Shown here: positions 51,134-59,141 of the stretch, in pieces
Layout of the letters: each line of letters starts with the position of its first letter
Numbering within the stretch: the stretch's first letter is position 1
Source of the DNA: Microbacterium commune
GTDB lineage: Bacteria > Actinomycetota > Actinomycetes > Actinomycetales > Microbacteriaceae
DNA: 64,000 nucleotides
Assembly: GCF_014836945.1 (NCBI RefSeq)
Contig: NZ_JACSPX010000001.1
Coordinates: 388,942-452,941, forward strand
Direction: 5' to 3'
The notes under the pieces: model-generated
The model's database searches: none
Told to the model about the DNA's origin: nothing
Seen by the model: only the letters and a program-made list of their open reading frames with translations
Program-made: the position numbers and the translations under genes

Positions 51134-54067
51134 TCAAGCACTCTTTCTGTAAGTCGCGTTAAATACCGCGCTCGCGAGCCACTGCTTGAAGCTGCTGTTG
51201 TCCTGGAACTCCTTGAAGAGCTGAGTGTCGTCGGAGATGAGGCGTAGCATGACCTGGTTGAGTGCACGGTCGCTCTCGACGCGGGCGTTAACTGGATCGT
51301 CGTTGGCCTGCGCGTTCTTGTAGGCCTCGTCCTCGGACACCAGCCGCGGGATCTCTTCGGTGATGAACCGTTGCACACGATCAGCATCGTTCCACTCGAT
51401 GTTGCCGAAGTGATCGTTGAAGCTCCGCACAATCGCTGAGAGCCTCTCGAGCTCTGGGTCTGAGCGGTGCCCACCACCGGCGGCTGGCACCGGATCGAGA
51501 GTGCCATCCTCATCGTCAAGGACGATCTTCATGGCGCTGAGCTTCTCGGCCCGGTACGACTCCAGATCGATATTCTCCAGGATGCCGGCCGAGAGGTCCT
51601 CCTCCTTCGGCGCGGGCAGCTTAGGCACCAGGTGATCGAGGAAGATTGAATGCTTCTCCCACTCGCTGCTCCCGTACGGCAGCACAGTCGAGAGAAAGTT
51701 GTAGGTGCGCAAGAACGCCTTCGCACCGCCCTTGAACGCCACCTGATCGTCCTCGTCGGGCATCTCGATGTACTCCGCGACACTCACGTCGAGCAGCGGG
51801 TCGAGCTGGTCTCGGCTCTCGCCAGCCAGGTAGCGACTCACGAACTCGTCGATCTGCTCGAGCGTGTACACGGCGAAGGCGTCGAGATCGTTGACCAGGT
51901 CATGAAGCTTGTTGGCGTCGGTCTCCTCTGCCAGCACAGTCGTCCGGTAGTACGGCTCGAACGCACGCTGGATCTCGTCGGCATCGTTGGCGAAGTCGAG
52001 CACGAACGTATCGTGCTTGGCAGGGTGGGCACGATTGAGGCGCGACAGCGTCTGCACCGCCAGCACTCCGGAAAGTGCCTTGTCGACGTACATCGTGTGC
52101 AGCAGCGGTTCGTCGTATCCCGTCTGGAACTTGTTGGCGACGACCAAGATCCGGTATGGATCGGTCTTCACCTGCTCAGCGATGGCGTTGGAGGGGAAGC
52201 CGTTAAGGCTGGCCTCGGTCACCTTCATGCCCTTGTACTCGTGCTCGCCGGAGAAGGCGACGACTGCTCGATACGGGCTCTTGCGAGCGGCGAGTACCTC
52301 ACGGATCGCGTGGAAGTACTCGATGCATCGTGCAATCGACGATGTCACCACCATGGCGCGGGCCTGCCCAGCGATCTTGCGCTTCGCCACCACCTGCGCG
52401 AGGAAGTGCTCGACCATGATGGCGGACTTCTGCGCAATGGCGTGCTCGTTGCCCTCGACGTACGCGCGGAGCTTCTTCGATGCACGCTTCGCGTCGAACT
52501 CGGGGTCGTCCTCGACGGTCTTCATCAGCTTGTAGTAGCTGCCGACGGGGGTGTAGTTCGCGAGGACATCGACGATGAAGCCCTCCTGGATCGCCTGCTT
52601 CATCGTGTACGAGTGGAAGGGACGGAATCCCGTGCCACCCTCGGCGTTCGGTACGGGCTCGCCGAACATCTCGAGCGTCTTGTTCTTTGGAGTCGCCGTG
52701 AACGCGAAGTAGCTCGCGTTCGGCAGCAGCTTCTTACCCTCGATGATCCGGTTAATCTGGTCCTCAACGGTGTCGTCTTCGATGTCATCAACACCGGCGA
52801 GAGCTCGGGAGACCGCTGCAGACGTCTTTGACCCCTGCGACGAGTGCGCCTCGTCGATCACGATGGCGAACGTGCGGTCCCGATGGTCCGCTCCGATGTC
52901 ATCCAGGATGTATGGGAACTTCTGCACTGTCGTGACGATGATCTTCTTGCCGGCTGAAATCGCGCGGCGCAGGTCCCCCGACCGATCCGCGTGCACGACA
53001 GTCGAGCCCACCTGGAGGAACGACTTGATGGTCTGTGTGAGCTGGTTGTCGAGGATGATGCGGTCCGTGACGACGATGATCGAGTCAAAAGCGATGCGAC
53101 CGTCATAGGTCGTCTCGGTCAGCTGATGGGTCAACCAGGCGATCGAGTTCGACTTGCCACTACCTGCAGAGTGCTGGATCAGGTACCGGCGGCCCGCGCC
53201 GTTCGCCTCGACATCGGCGAGCAGCTTTCGGACGACGTCGAGCTGGTGGTAACGAGGAAAGATCGCCTTTGAGACCTTCTTGCCGGTCTTCTGGTTCTTC
53301 TCGACGACGATCTGTGCGTAGTTCTCGATGATCCCCGCGAGGCTGAGCGGAGCAAGCACCTCCCGCCAGAGGTAATCGGTCATCACGCCGTCAGGGTTCG
53401 GCGGGTTGCCGGCCCCGTCCTTGAAGCCCCGGTCGAAGGGTAGGAACCAGGAGGAAGCACCTTTGAGCTGGGTGCAGAATCGGGCTCGCTGGTCGTCGAG
53501 GGCGAAGTGAGCGATGGTCCGGCCGAACGCGAACAGCGGCTCGCGGGGGTCCCGGTCGCGTTGATATTGCTGAACCGCGTCCTCGACCGTCTGGTTCGTG
53601 ATGTTGTTCTTCAGCTCGAACGTGAACACCGGCAGCCCGTTGACGAACGCGACGAGGTCGACAGCGTCGCCAGTGTTGCTGACACTGTGATGGACCTGCC
53701 GAGTTATCACGAACCGGTTCGCGTGGAAGAGAACTGCTGCTTTGGGGTTCGCGGCGTCGGGCGTTGGATAGTAGAGATCTACATGCAGACCGAGGTGGTC
53801 GATGCCGTTGCGCAGCATGTGCACGACGCCACGGCGCGTGATCTCCCCCTGGAGCCGCGCAAGGAACTTGTGACCTGTGGGCGTGTCCGATGTCAGTCCA
53901 AGCGACTCAACGAGGTCGGGCTGGGTCGCCTCGACGAACTCAGTGAATTGGCCAAGATCGAGCGCGTAGGACGCAACGTATTCGGCAGCCGCGCCCTCCG
54001 CCCAACCACCGTCGACCATCTGGTCAACGATGAGCGCCTCCAAGCTCTCTTCATTGAGACGCCGCAT
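51134..54067 (-). CDS. hsdR: type I restriction endonuclease subunit R
   Basis: This 977-residue protein has an N-terminal PD-(D/E)xK nuclease domain (D137, then E151-L-K153), Walker A HSAGSGKS at 299-306, DEAH at 405-408, and helicase motifs including FTATPKN and the DKALSGVLAVQTLSRLNRAHP region. It cuts unmodified DNA after ATP-driven translocation as part of an R2M2S complex. Start is 2 nt after the hsdS stop. It is complete, with no frameshift. Confidence 0.94.
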   Translation of the reverse strand: MRRLNEESLEALIVDQMVDGGWAEGAAAEYVASYALDLGQFTEFVEATQPDLVESLGLTSDTPTGHKFLARLQGEITRRGVVHMLRNGIDHLGLHVDLYYPTPDAANPKAAVLFHANRFVITRQVHHSVSNTGDAVDLVAFVNGLPVFTFELKNNITNQTVEDAVQQYQRDRDPREPLFAFGRTIAHFALDDQRARFCTQLKGASSWFLPFDRGFKDGAGNPPNPDGVMTDYLWREVLAPLSLAGIIENYAQIVVEKNQKTGKKVSKAIFPRYHQLDVVRKLLADVEANGAGRRYLIQHSAGSGKSNSIAWLTHQLTETTYDGRIAFDSIIVVTDRIILDNQLTQTIKSFLQVGSTVVHADRSGDLRRAISAGKKIIVTTVQKFPYILDDIGADHRDRTFAIVIDEAHSSQGSKTSAAVSRALAGVDDIEDDTVEDQINRIIEGKKLLPNASYFAFTATPKNKTLEMFGEPVPNAEGGTGFRPFHSYTMKQAIQEGFIVDVLANYTPVGSYYKLMKTVEDDPEFDAKRASKKLRAYVEGNEHAIAQKSAIMVEHFLAQVVAKRKIAGQARAMVVTSSIARCIEYFHAIREVLAARKSPYRAVVAFSGEHEYKGMKVTEASLNGFPSNAIAEQVKTDPYRILVVANKFQTGYDEPLLHTMYVDKALSGVLAVQTLSRLNRAHPAKHDTFVLDFANDADEIQRAFEPYYRTTVLAEETDANKLHDLVNDLDAFAVYTLEQIDEFVSRYLAGESRDQLDPLLDVSVAEYIEMPDEDDQVAFKGGAKAFLRTYNFLSTVLPYGSSEWEKHSIFLDHLVPKLPAPKEEDLSAGILENIDLESYRAEKLSAMKIVLDDEDGTLDPVPAAGGGHRSDPELERLSAIVRSFNDHFGNIEWNDADRVQRFITEEIPRLVSEDEAYKNAQANDDPVNARVESDRALNQVMLRLISDDTQLFKEFQDNSSFKQWLASAVFNATYRKSA

Positions 54068-54069
54068 GC

Positions 54070-55422
54070 TCAGTCCTCGCCTTCGCTCAGTGCTTCCTCA
54101 AGAACATCATCGATCGCTGAGACCGTGTTGTCGAACGACTCGGGTGCGTCCGGCAACGTCACTGCGATGGCACGAACGTCGACCTGGCCCGTCACGACAT
54201 CAGCCACCAAGCGTGTGCGAAACTCCTGAAGTAACTCAATCTCACGCCGAGTTTTCTGCGTCACACTGTTGATCTTCTGCGCGGCGATGCGTGCTTGGCG
54301 CACGAAAGACGCTTGGGCCTCTGGCGGAGCCAGCGGGATACTGATTCTCTTCATTCGGCCAAGACCAAGGTCCTGGTTGGTCGCACCTCGAGTCTCGAGT
54401 TGTGACTGCTCATAACACGCTGGGGAGTTCAATACAATCTCGAGGAACTCCGGGGAAACTAAGTCCCTGATGAGCTTCAGAACGGCGATGTGCACCCACA
54501 CCTGAAACCGCTCTTCGAGATCGACCGCCTTTGCCACCCCTGTTGTCCCACCCTTGGTGTATAGAACATCACCTTTCTCAGGACGCACTCGTCTGTCGAA
54601 CTCAGCCGCGAGCCCCTCATCGACATACTTCAAGTCGTCGAACGACCACGCCCCCGGTCGAATGTTGCGGGCCGACAAGAATGGAACGCCTGAGTCCGAA
54701 TACGTGGGCGAGAAGTGAGGACCGTCGACTGCGCGGTGAAGCACCCGCCCAAGAGGAACCACGCTCCACCCATTCCTCACCACCGGGAACCATCGATCCC
54801 CCGTGTTGACGTCGCCGCTCGAAATCAGGGTACTCACTTCGACACGTTTCTGCTCTTCGAGCAGGGCGATGAGGCGGCGTTTGGCGGCGATGGCCTTGTT
54901 GATTCGGGCGTTCGCGTGGGCTAGGTACTTCGCGATCGCTGCCTGTTCATCCGCCTGCGGTAGCGACACTTCGATGTTTCGCATGCGAGAAATGTCGAGA
55001 TCCCACTGCCCGATCCGCACGCCGTCCGATGCTGCGCCGAATTTTGCCACATAGGGCTTGCTTCGCAAAAGATACTCGCCGAAACGCGGTACATCGAAGT
55101 CGGCTTCGAACACGAAGTAAGCGGGACTAACTATACCGTCTACCGGGGCGAGTCCCAATGAGCCCTGCCAGGCCTTCATCTTGTTTATGACTAAGTCTCC
55201 CGACCGTGCAACCTTGTAGTTACCAAGATCGTCAGGAATCGCATTGTGATTTGCATCTTCATCTGAACGGACGAATACGCCGCGTTCACGGGCGACGGTC
55301 AGGAGTGGAAGATCAGGCCTGTCCCTTTCGCTGCGGGGAGTCAGGAGCGATCGAAGAGATCGGGTTTCCCACGCATCCGCCGATCTATCCACCCGCGGAG
55401 GAGAAAACATTGACACTGCCAT
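54070..55422 (-). CDS. hsdS: type I restriction-modification specificity subunit S
   Basis: This 450-residue protein has two target-recognition domains, each followed by a conserved spacer helix: QADEQAAIAKYLAHANARIN (about 157-176) after the first, and APPEAQASFVRQARIAAQKI (about 360-380) after the second. The two recognition domains read a bipartite site and the helices set its spacing. The sequence it recognises cannot be deduced. Its ATG overlaps the hsdM stop by 1 nt (TGATG). Confidence 0.93.
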   Translation of the reverse strand: MAVSMFSPPRVDRSADAWETRSLRSLLTPRSERDRPDLPLLTVARERGVFVRSDEDANHNAIPDDLGNYKVARSGDLVINKMKAWQGSLGLAPVDGIVSPAYFVFEADFDVPRFGEYLLRSKPYVAKFGAASDGVRIGQWDLDISRMRNIEVSLPQADEQAAIAKYLAHANARINKAIAAKRRLIALLEEQKRVEVSTLISSGDVNTGDRWFPVVRNGWSVVPLGRVLHRAVDGPHFSPTYSDSGVPFLSARNIRPGAWSFDDLKYVDEGLAAEFDRRVRPEKGDVLYTKGGTTGVAKAVDLEERFQVWVHIAVLKLIRDLVSPEFLEIVLNSPACYEQSQLETRGATNQDLGLGRMKRISIPLAPPEAQASFVRQARIAAQKINSVTQKTRREIELLQEFRTRLVADVVTGQVDVRAIAVTLPDAPESFDNTVSAIDDVLEEALSEGED

Positions 55423-57392
55423 CAGTCCTCACCTGCGATCTCAGCGATCAGGTCTTCAGTCTCTGCCTCCAGTACACGGATGTCGGCCTGAATCTCAGCC
55501 AGGGTGCGCATCGGCGCGGGCTTGTAGAAATGACGAGTAAAGGAGATCTCGTAGCCGATCTTCGTCTTCGAGTCGTCGATCCAGGCATCAGGGGCGTATC
55601 GCTCGACTTCGCGACGGAAGAATGCTTCGACGCCGTCAGCATAATCACCCGCGGGCTCGTTGAGCGGTACCTGTTCGGTGTCGCGCAGCTCGATGTCGGG
55701 CTCGTACTCGACGACGCGGGCACGGCCGTCGATGACGGCTTCGTACCTCCCGTGCAGCGGATCCGGCGTTGCAGCGTACGGCAGTGCCTTGCGGATGAGA
55801 GGCGGAGCGCTCTCGTCGCGCACGCCGTCCTCCTTCAGCTGCTTGATCTCCTTCGCCGTGTAGACACGGTGCGGGTCGACACCGGCGATGCGCAACGGCC
55901 GCTCGACGGTGATCTTGTGGTACCCGAAGTCCACGCCGTCGAACACCTTCGAGTGATCGGTGTCTTCGTACTCGTCAAAAGCCGTGAACGCCTCGAGGAC
56001 CTTGTCGGCGTCAGTCGAGCTGACCTCTACGCTCTTCTCGCCCAGGTTCTTGCGCAGCGGCGTGAACCAGTCGGTGGCGTTGATGAGCTGGACCTTGCCC
56101 TTGCGGCGATCTTCCTTGCGGTTGGAGAGCACCCACACGTACGTGGCGATACCGGTGTTGTAGAACATCTTCAGCGGCAGCGCGACGATCGCTTCGAGCC
56201 AGTCGTTCTCGATGATCCATCGTCGGATGTTGCTCTCGCCCTGGCCAGCGTCACCGGTGAACAGCGAGGAGCCGTTGTGCACCGATGCGACCCGGGAGCC
56301 GAGCTCGGTGCCCTGCTTCATCTTCGAGATCAGGTTCGCGAGGAACATAAGCTGGCCGTCGCTGCTACGCGTCACCAGCGAGAACTCGCTGTCATTGTCA
56401 TGGTTGACGACAAACCTTGGGTCGATGATCTTCTTCGCGCCGCCGAGGCGATCCTGGTCTGTCTTCCAGCTCTTGCCATACGGCGGGTTGGAGAGCATGA
56501 AGTCGAACTCCTGCCCTGCGAAGGCGTCGTTCGACAGGGTGGAGTACTCCGGTCCGCCGACAATGTTGTCGGCCGCTTTGCCGTCGCCCTTGAGGATCAG
56601 GTCGGCCTTCGCGATCGCGTAAGTCTCGGCGTTAATCTCCTGCCCGTAGAGGTGCGTGGAGACCTTCTTGCCGGACAGCTCCGTCAGATGCTTCAGGGTC
56701 TCCTCGGCGACGGTCAGCATGCCACCGGTGCCCATCGCACCGTCGTAGAGCCGGTATGTACCCGACGGGATCGTGTCTGCGATGGGTTCGAACATCAGCC
56801 GGGTCATCAGGCGCACAGCGTCACGCGGCGTCCAGTGCTCTCCGGCCTCTTCGTTGTTCTCCTCATTGAAGCGACGCACCAGCTCTTCGAAGACGGTGCC
56901 CATCCCGTGGTTGTCCAGCCCCGCTGGGGAGAGATCAAGGTCTGGAGCGAGGAACTTCTCGATCAACGCACCGAGCGCGTCAGCCTTCGTAAGCCGAGGT
57001 AGCTGGTTACGGAACTCGAAGTTGTCGATGATCTCCTGCACGTTTGGCGAGAACCCGTCCAAGTAGGCCTCGAAGTTCTGCCGCAGGCGCGTCGAGTTCG
57101 ACACGTGCCGCAGATCCTGCAGCGAGAAACCAGACGTGTTGTAGAAGTCCTGCTTGGCCGCATCGCGCAGCGGTGCGTCCTGGTCAGCGACGCCCGCCTC
57201 GTCCAGCATCTTCTTCATCGCCATCACTGCATCACGCGTCGGGCCAAGGACGCTGTCCAGGCGACGCAGGACCGTGAAGGGAAGGATCACGTCCCGATAC
57301 TTGCCTCGAACGTAGAGGTCGCGGAGGACATCATCAGCGATATTCCAGATGAGCGCCGCGATTCGTGCGTGGTTGATGGAGCTGTGTGGCAC
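55422..57392 (-). CDS. hsdM: type I restriction-modification DNA methyltransferase subunit M
   Basis: This 656-residue protein has an HsdM N-terminal domain (about 10-150), the SAM-binding motif DGAMGTGGML at 217-226, and the adenine-methyltransferase catalytic NPPY at 302-305. With HsdS it methylates adenine (N6) in the target; with HsdR it forms the restriction complex. It is the first gene of hsdM-hsdS-hsdR. An XRE regulator gene ends 198 nt upstream of it on the same strand, and a GACTGGTACTAGT-type imperfect palindrome lies in that gap. Confidence 0.94.
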   Translation of the reverse strand: MPHSSINHARIAALIWNIADDVLRDLYVRGKYRDVILPFTVLRRLDSVLGPTRDAVMAMKKMLDEAGVADQDAPLRDAAKQDFYNTSGFSLQDLRHVSNSTRLRQNFEAYLDGFSPNVQEIIDNFEFRNQLPRLTKADALGALIEKFLAPDLDLSPAGLDNHGMGTVFEELVRRFNEENNEEAGEHWTPRDAVRLMTRLMFEPIADTIPSGTYRLYDGAMGTGGMLTVAEETLKHLTELSGKKVSTHLYGQEINAETYAIAKADLILKGDGKAADNIVGGPEYSTLSNDAFAGQEFDFMLSNPPYGKSWKTDQDRLGGAKKIIDPRFVVNHDNDSEFSLVTRSSDGQLMFLANLISKMKQGTELGSRVASVHNGSSLFTGDAGQGESNIRRWIIENDWLEAIVALPLKMFYNTGIATYVWVLSNRKEDRRKGKVQLINATDWFTPLRKNLGEKSVEVSSTDADKVLEAFTAFDEYEDTDHSKVFDGVDFGYHKITVERPLRIAGVDPHRVYTAKEIKQLKEDGVRDESAPPLIRKALPYAATPDPLHGRYEAVIDGRARVVEYEPDIELRDTEQVPLNEPAGDYADGVEAFFRREVERYAPDAWIDDSKTKIGYEISFTRHFYKPAPMRTLAEIQADIRVLEAETEDLIAEIAGED

Positions 57393-57590
57393 GGGGATCC
57401 TTCACTTGTGACTAGACAACCTGCCAAGCGGCGGGGCGACGAGACTGGTACTAGTGACGCCGCCCAACCACCACTGAAGGTAGACGGCACCACGGACATT
57501 CTCTCAGCTCGCGTGAAGTCTTGCCTGCCCGGTCAGGCATCCACGATGCTCACCCCGTTCGCCATGCAGGACCAGCACACGCAGCGGACA

Positions 57591-57833
57591 TCACCGGCGA
57601 ACGATCAGTGCGTGCGCCTCGACGCCGAGTTGCTCCGCTAAGGCGTCGACCGAGTCCAGGGTGAGGTTGCGCTCCCCACGCTCGATGCCGGCAAGGTACC
57701 GAGTCGAGACACCGAGCTCCTCGGCGAGACCTTCCTGCGACAGATGCCGCGCAAAGCGCAGATCGCGCACCTGCGCTCCGAGCACCTTTTTCAGCGGATC
57801 TGTCACACAACCAGCCTCAGGTCTGGTAGTCAT
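57591..57833 (-). CDS. small XRE regulator, candidate controller of the hsd operon
   Basis: The ATG at 57833 gives 80 residues dominated by one HTH: LRFARHLSQEGLAEELGVST, then RYLAGIERGERNLTLDSVDAL. The size and layout match controller (C) proteins of restriction-modification systems and small phage-type repressors. It is transcribed toward hsdM. A perfect 9-bp-arm palindrome covers its start codon, which suggests autoregulation. A GTG at 57869 is an alternative start. The controller role is inferred. Confidence 0.75.
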   Translation of the reverse strand: MTTRPEAGCVTDPLKKVLGAQVRDLRFARHLSQEGLAEELGVSTRYLAGIERGERNLTLDSVDALAEQLGVEAHALIVRR

Positions 57834-57850
57834 AACTTCCAGGAAGTTAT
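57832..57850. promoter_or_regulatory. 19-bp perfect palindrome, probable operator
   Basis: ATAACTTCC (57832-57840), a central A, and GGAAGTTAT (57842-57850) are exact inverted repeats. The element overlaps the start codon of the XRE gene and lies 72 nt before the divergent Cys-cluster gene. A further partial half-site (CTTCCAGTTA) follows at 57853-57862. Confidence 0.8.
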
Positions 57851-57921
57851 CGCTTCCAGTTACGGTCACGGCAGGGTCGCTCGCGACTCGAACTGGGCCG
57901 CATCAGACCTCGAAGGAGAGC

Positions 57922-58815
57922 ATGCCCTTGCCCGATTCGCAGCAGATCCCCGACGGGAGCTCGACAGTTCTCCCCCGCGTCCTGCACACACCGCGCAGCA
58001 GGGCACTGCTCTCGGAATCGTGGGCTCAAGCAGAGGAGGCAAAGCGGAGGGAGCGGGCAGGCGATGACCTCCAGCTTCCCTATGAAGCCTATGCAGCGGG
58101 CGAGCCCTGCCGCGCCTGTGGGCGCGCCCTTCTCGGCGAGCCGGCCCCGGGCACGGACGAAGAGGGCCTTGCGCGGATCGACGCCGACAATGCCGAGTTC
58201 CGAGCCGCGCACACGTCATGCAACATGGGCGTTTGGCGTCTCGAGAACAACCGGGTGGAGCACTGCCACCTGTGCTGCCCGTTCCCGCCACTTTCGCCAG
58301 CTCAGCGCGATGAGCTCCGGCAGCTCCTATACCCACCCTCCTTCCACATCGACCGCAGCACCACCTGGCAAGTGGAACTGACCTGCCAGCACGTCGAGAC
58401 CTTGGCCGGGCATTCCCCTCGCTACGTGGAACCGACCGTCCAATGCACCGAATGCGCCGTCATCCGTGGCGTGGTCAAAGCAGTGCGAATCGATGACCAG
58501 GCGACGGATGGCGACGACAGCAGCGTCACCGAGGGCCTCCTGCCCGACTATCAACGACTCACAGATGAGCAATGGAGCTGGATCAAGCACATCGTTCACA
58601 CAGAAGATCACCCTCGCCGCGGGCGGCCACGCACTGACATACGCACGATCGTCGACGCCGCTCTCTACAAGACCCGCACCGGCATCACGTGGCGCGAGCT
58701 CCCCGCAGAGTTCGGGTCATGGCAGACCGCCTTGCGCCGGCACAACCAACTGGTGGCGAACTCCCAGTGGGACGAGATCACTCGCACTCTGGCGGAACGA
58801 GACCTGCCCCAGTGA
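57922..58815 (+). CDS. cysteine-cluster protein fused to transposase-type DUF4096 domain
   Basis: The ATG at 57922 follows GAAGGAGAG and gives 297 residues. Possible metal sites: C63-x2-C66, H97-x2-C100 and C115-x2-C118-C119 in the first part, then C155-x-H157 and C175-x2-C178. Residues about 212-285 match the N-terminal DNA-binding DUF4096 domain of IS5-type transposases (LTDEQWSWIKHIV, RTGITWRELPAEFGSWQT), but there is no DDE catalytic domain after it. It may be a co-opted DNA-binding protein. An inactive transposase fusion is the alternative. Confidence 0.7.
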   Translation: MPLPDSQQIPDGSSTVLPRVLHTPRSRALLSESWAQAEEAKRRERAGDDLQLPYEAYAAGEPCRACGRALLGEPAPGTDEEGLARIDADNAEFRAAHTSCNMGVWRLENNRVEHCHLCCPFPPLSPAQRDELRQLLYPPSFHIDRSTTWQVELTCQHVETLAGHSPRYVEPTVQCTECAVIRGVVKAVRIDDQATDGDDSSVTEGLLPDYQRLTDEQWSWIKHIVHTEDHPRRGRPRTDIRTIVDAALYKTRTGITWRELPAEFGSWQTALRRHNQLVANSQWDEITRTLAERDLPQ

Positions 58816-59114
58816 ACCGCGGCGTCGTTGCGGCGACCGACTTTTGAGTCAGACTGCTTATTGAGTCAGCGCACCTGCCGAGAGATCGCGCGTCGAACGC
58901 GGTGAACCCTCCGCAGCACTGGCCAGCCGAGGCTGCGTCCCAGAGACACTCCTGCACCGCAGAAAGCAGAATCGGCCCCTGCGGAAGTTCCGCAGAGGCC
59001 GACCAAAATTCCAGGTCAGCGAGGCAAAAGCTGAGCAACTAATGGTGGATCGGAACTTGACTGACGAGCCAGTTCGGAGGCTGGGAAGATAAAATCCCTG
59101 GTCAGAAGCCTGTT
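58816..59114. other. 299-nt non-coding right end of the island
   Basis: No supported gene. It holds two copies of TTGAGTCAG (about 58850 and 58865), a hairpin terminator (58973-59001), and an AT-rich stretch next to the ychF stop (for example GATAAAATCC). It may contain the recombination arm of the former element. Confidence 0.4.
58973..59001 (+). terminator. hairpin terminator after the Cys-cluster/DUF4096 gene
   Basis: CGGCC-c-CTGCGG pairs with CCGCAG-a-GGCCG around an AAGTT loop, with one internal mismatch. It lies 157 nt after the plus-strand gene and 113 nt from the ychF stop, so it may serve either. Confidence 0.6.
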
Positions 59115-59141
59115 TTAGACATTGAACCTGAATTCAACCAC
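59115..59141 (-). repeat. ychF 3'-end repeat, right boundary copy (inside ychF)
   Basis: These last codons of ychF (V-V-E-F-R-F-N-V-stop) are the intact reading of the sequence repeated at 47477, 48222 and 48766. They use GTT, GAA, AGG, AAT and TAA, unlike the G/C-ending codons of the rest of ychF and of the other copies. Confidence 0.75.

Larger units (their letters stand above)
47477..59141. mobile_element. genomic island integrated at the 3' end of ychF
   Basis: The left boundary is a copy of the ychF 3' end at 47477 and the right boundary is ychF itself. Two further copies lie inside (48222 and 48766). Content: a P-loop ATPase, orphans, an XRE-ImmA/DUF4411 pair, type I restriction-modification, a small XRE regulator and a Cys-cluster/DUF4096 protein. 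Base composition and codon use are visibly less GC-biased than the flanks, especially at 49.4-51.0 kb. No integrase or transfer gene was seen, so mobility now would need a helper. Confidence 0.8.

Noticed and set aside
57922..59114. Active IS5-type insertion sequence
   Set aside because: Only the N-terminal transposase domain is present, no DDE domain follows, and no convincing terminal inverted repeats or target duplication were found; the two TTGAGTCAG copies are direct, short repeats.
47477..59141. Prophage or conjugative element
   Set aside because: No capsid, terminase, integrase, relaxase or transfer gene can be recognised; the region is better described as a defence-type island.
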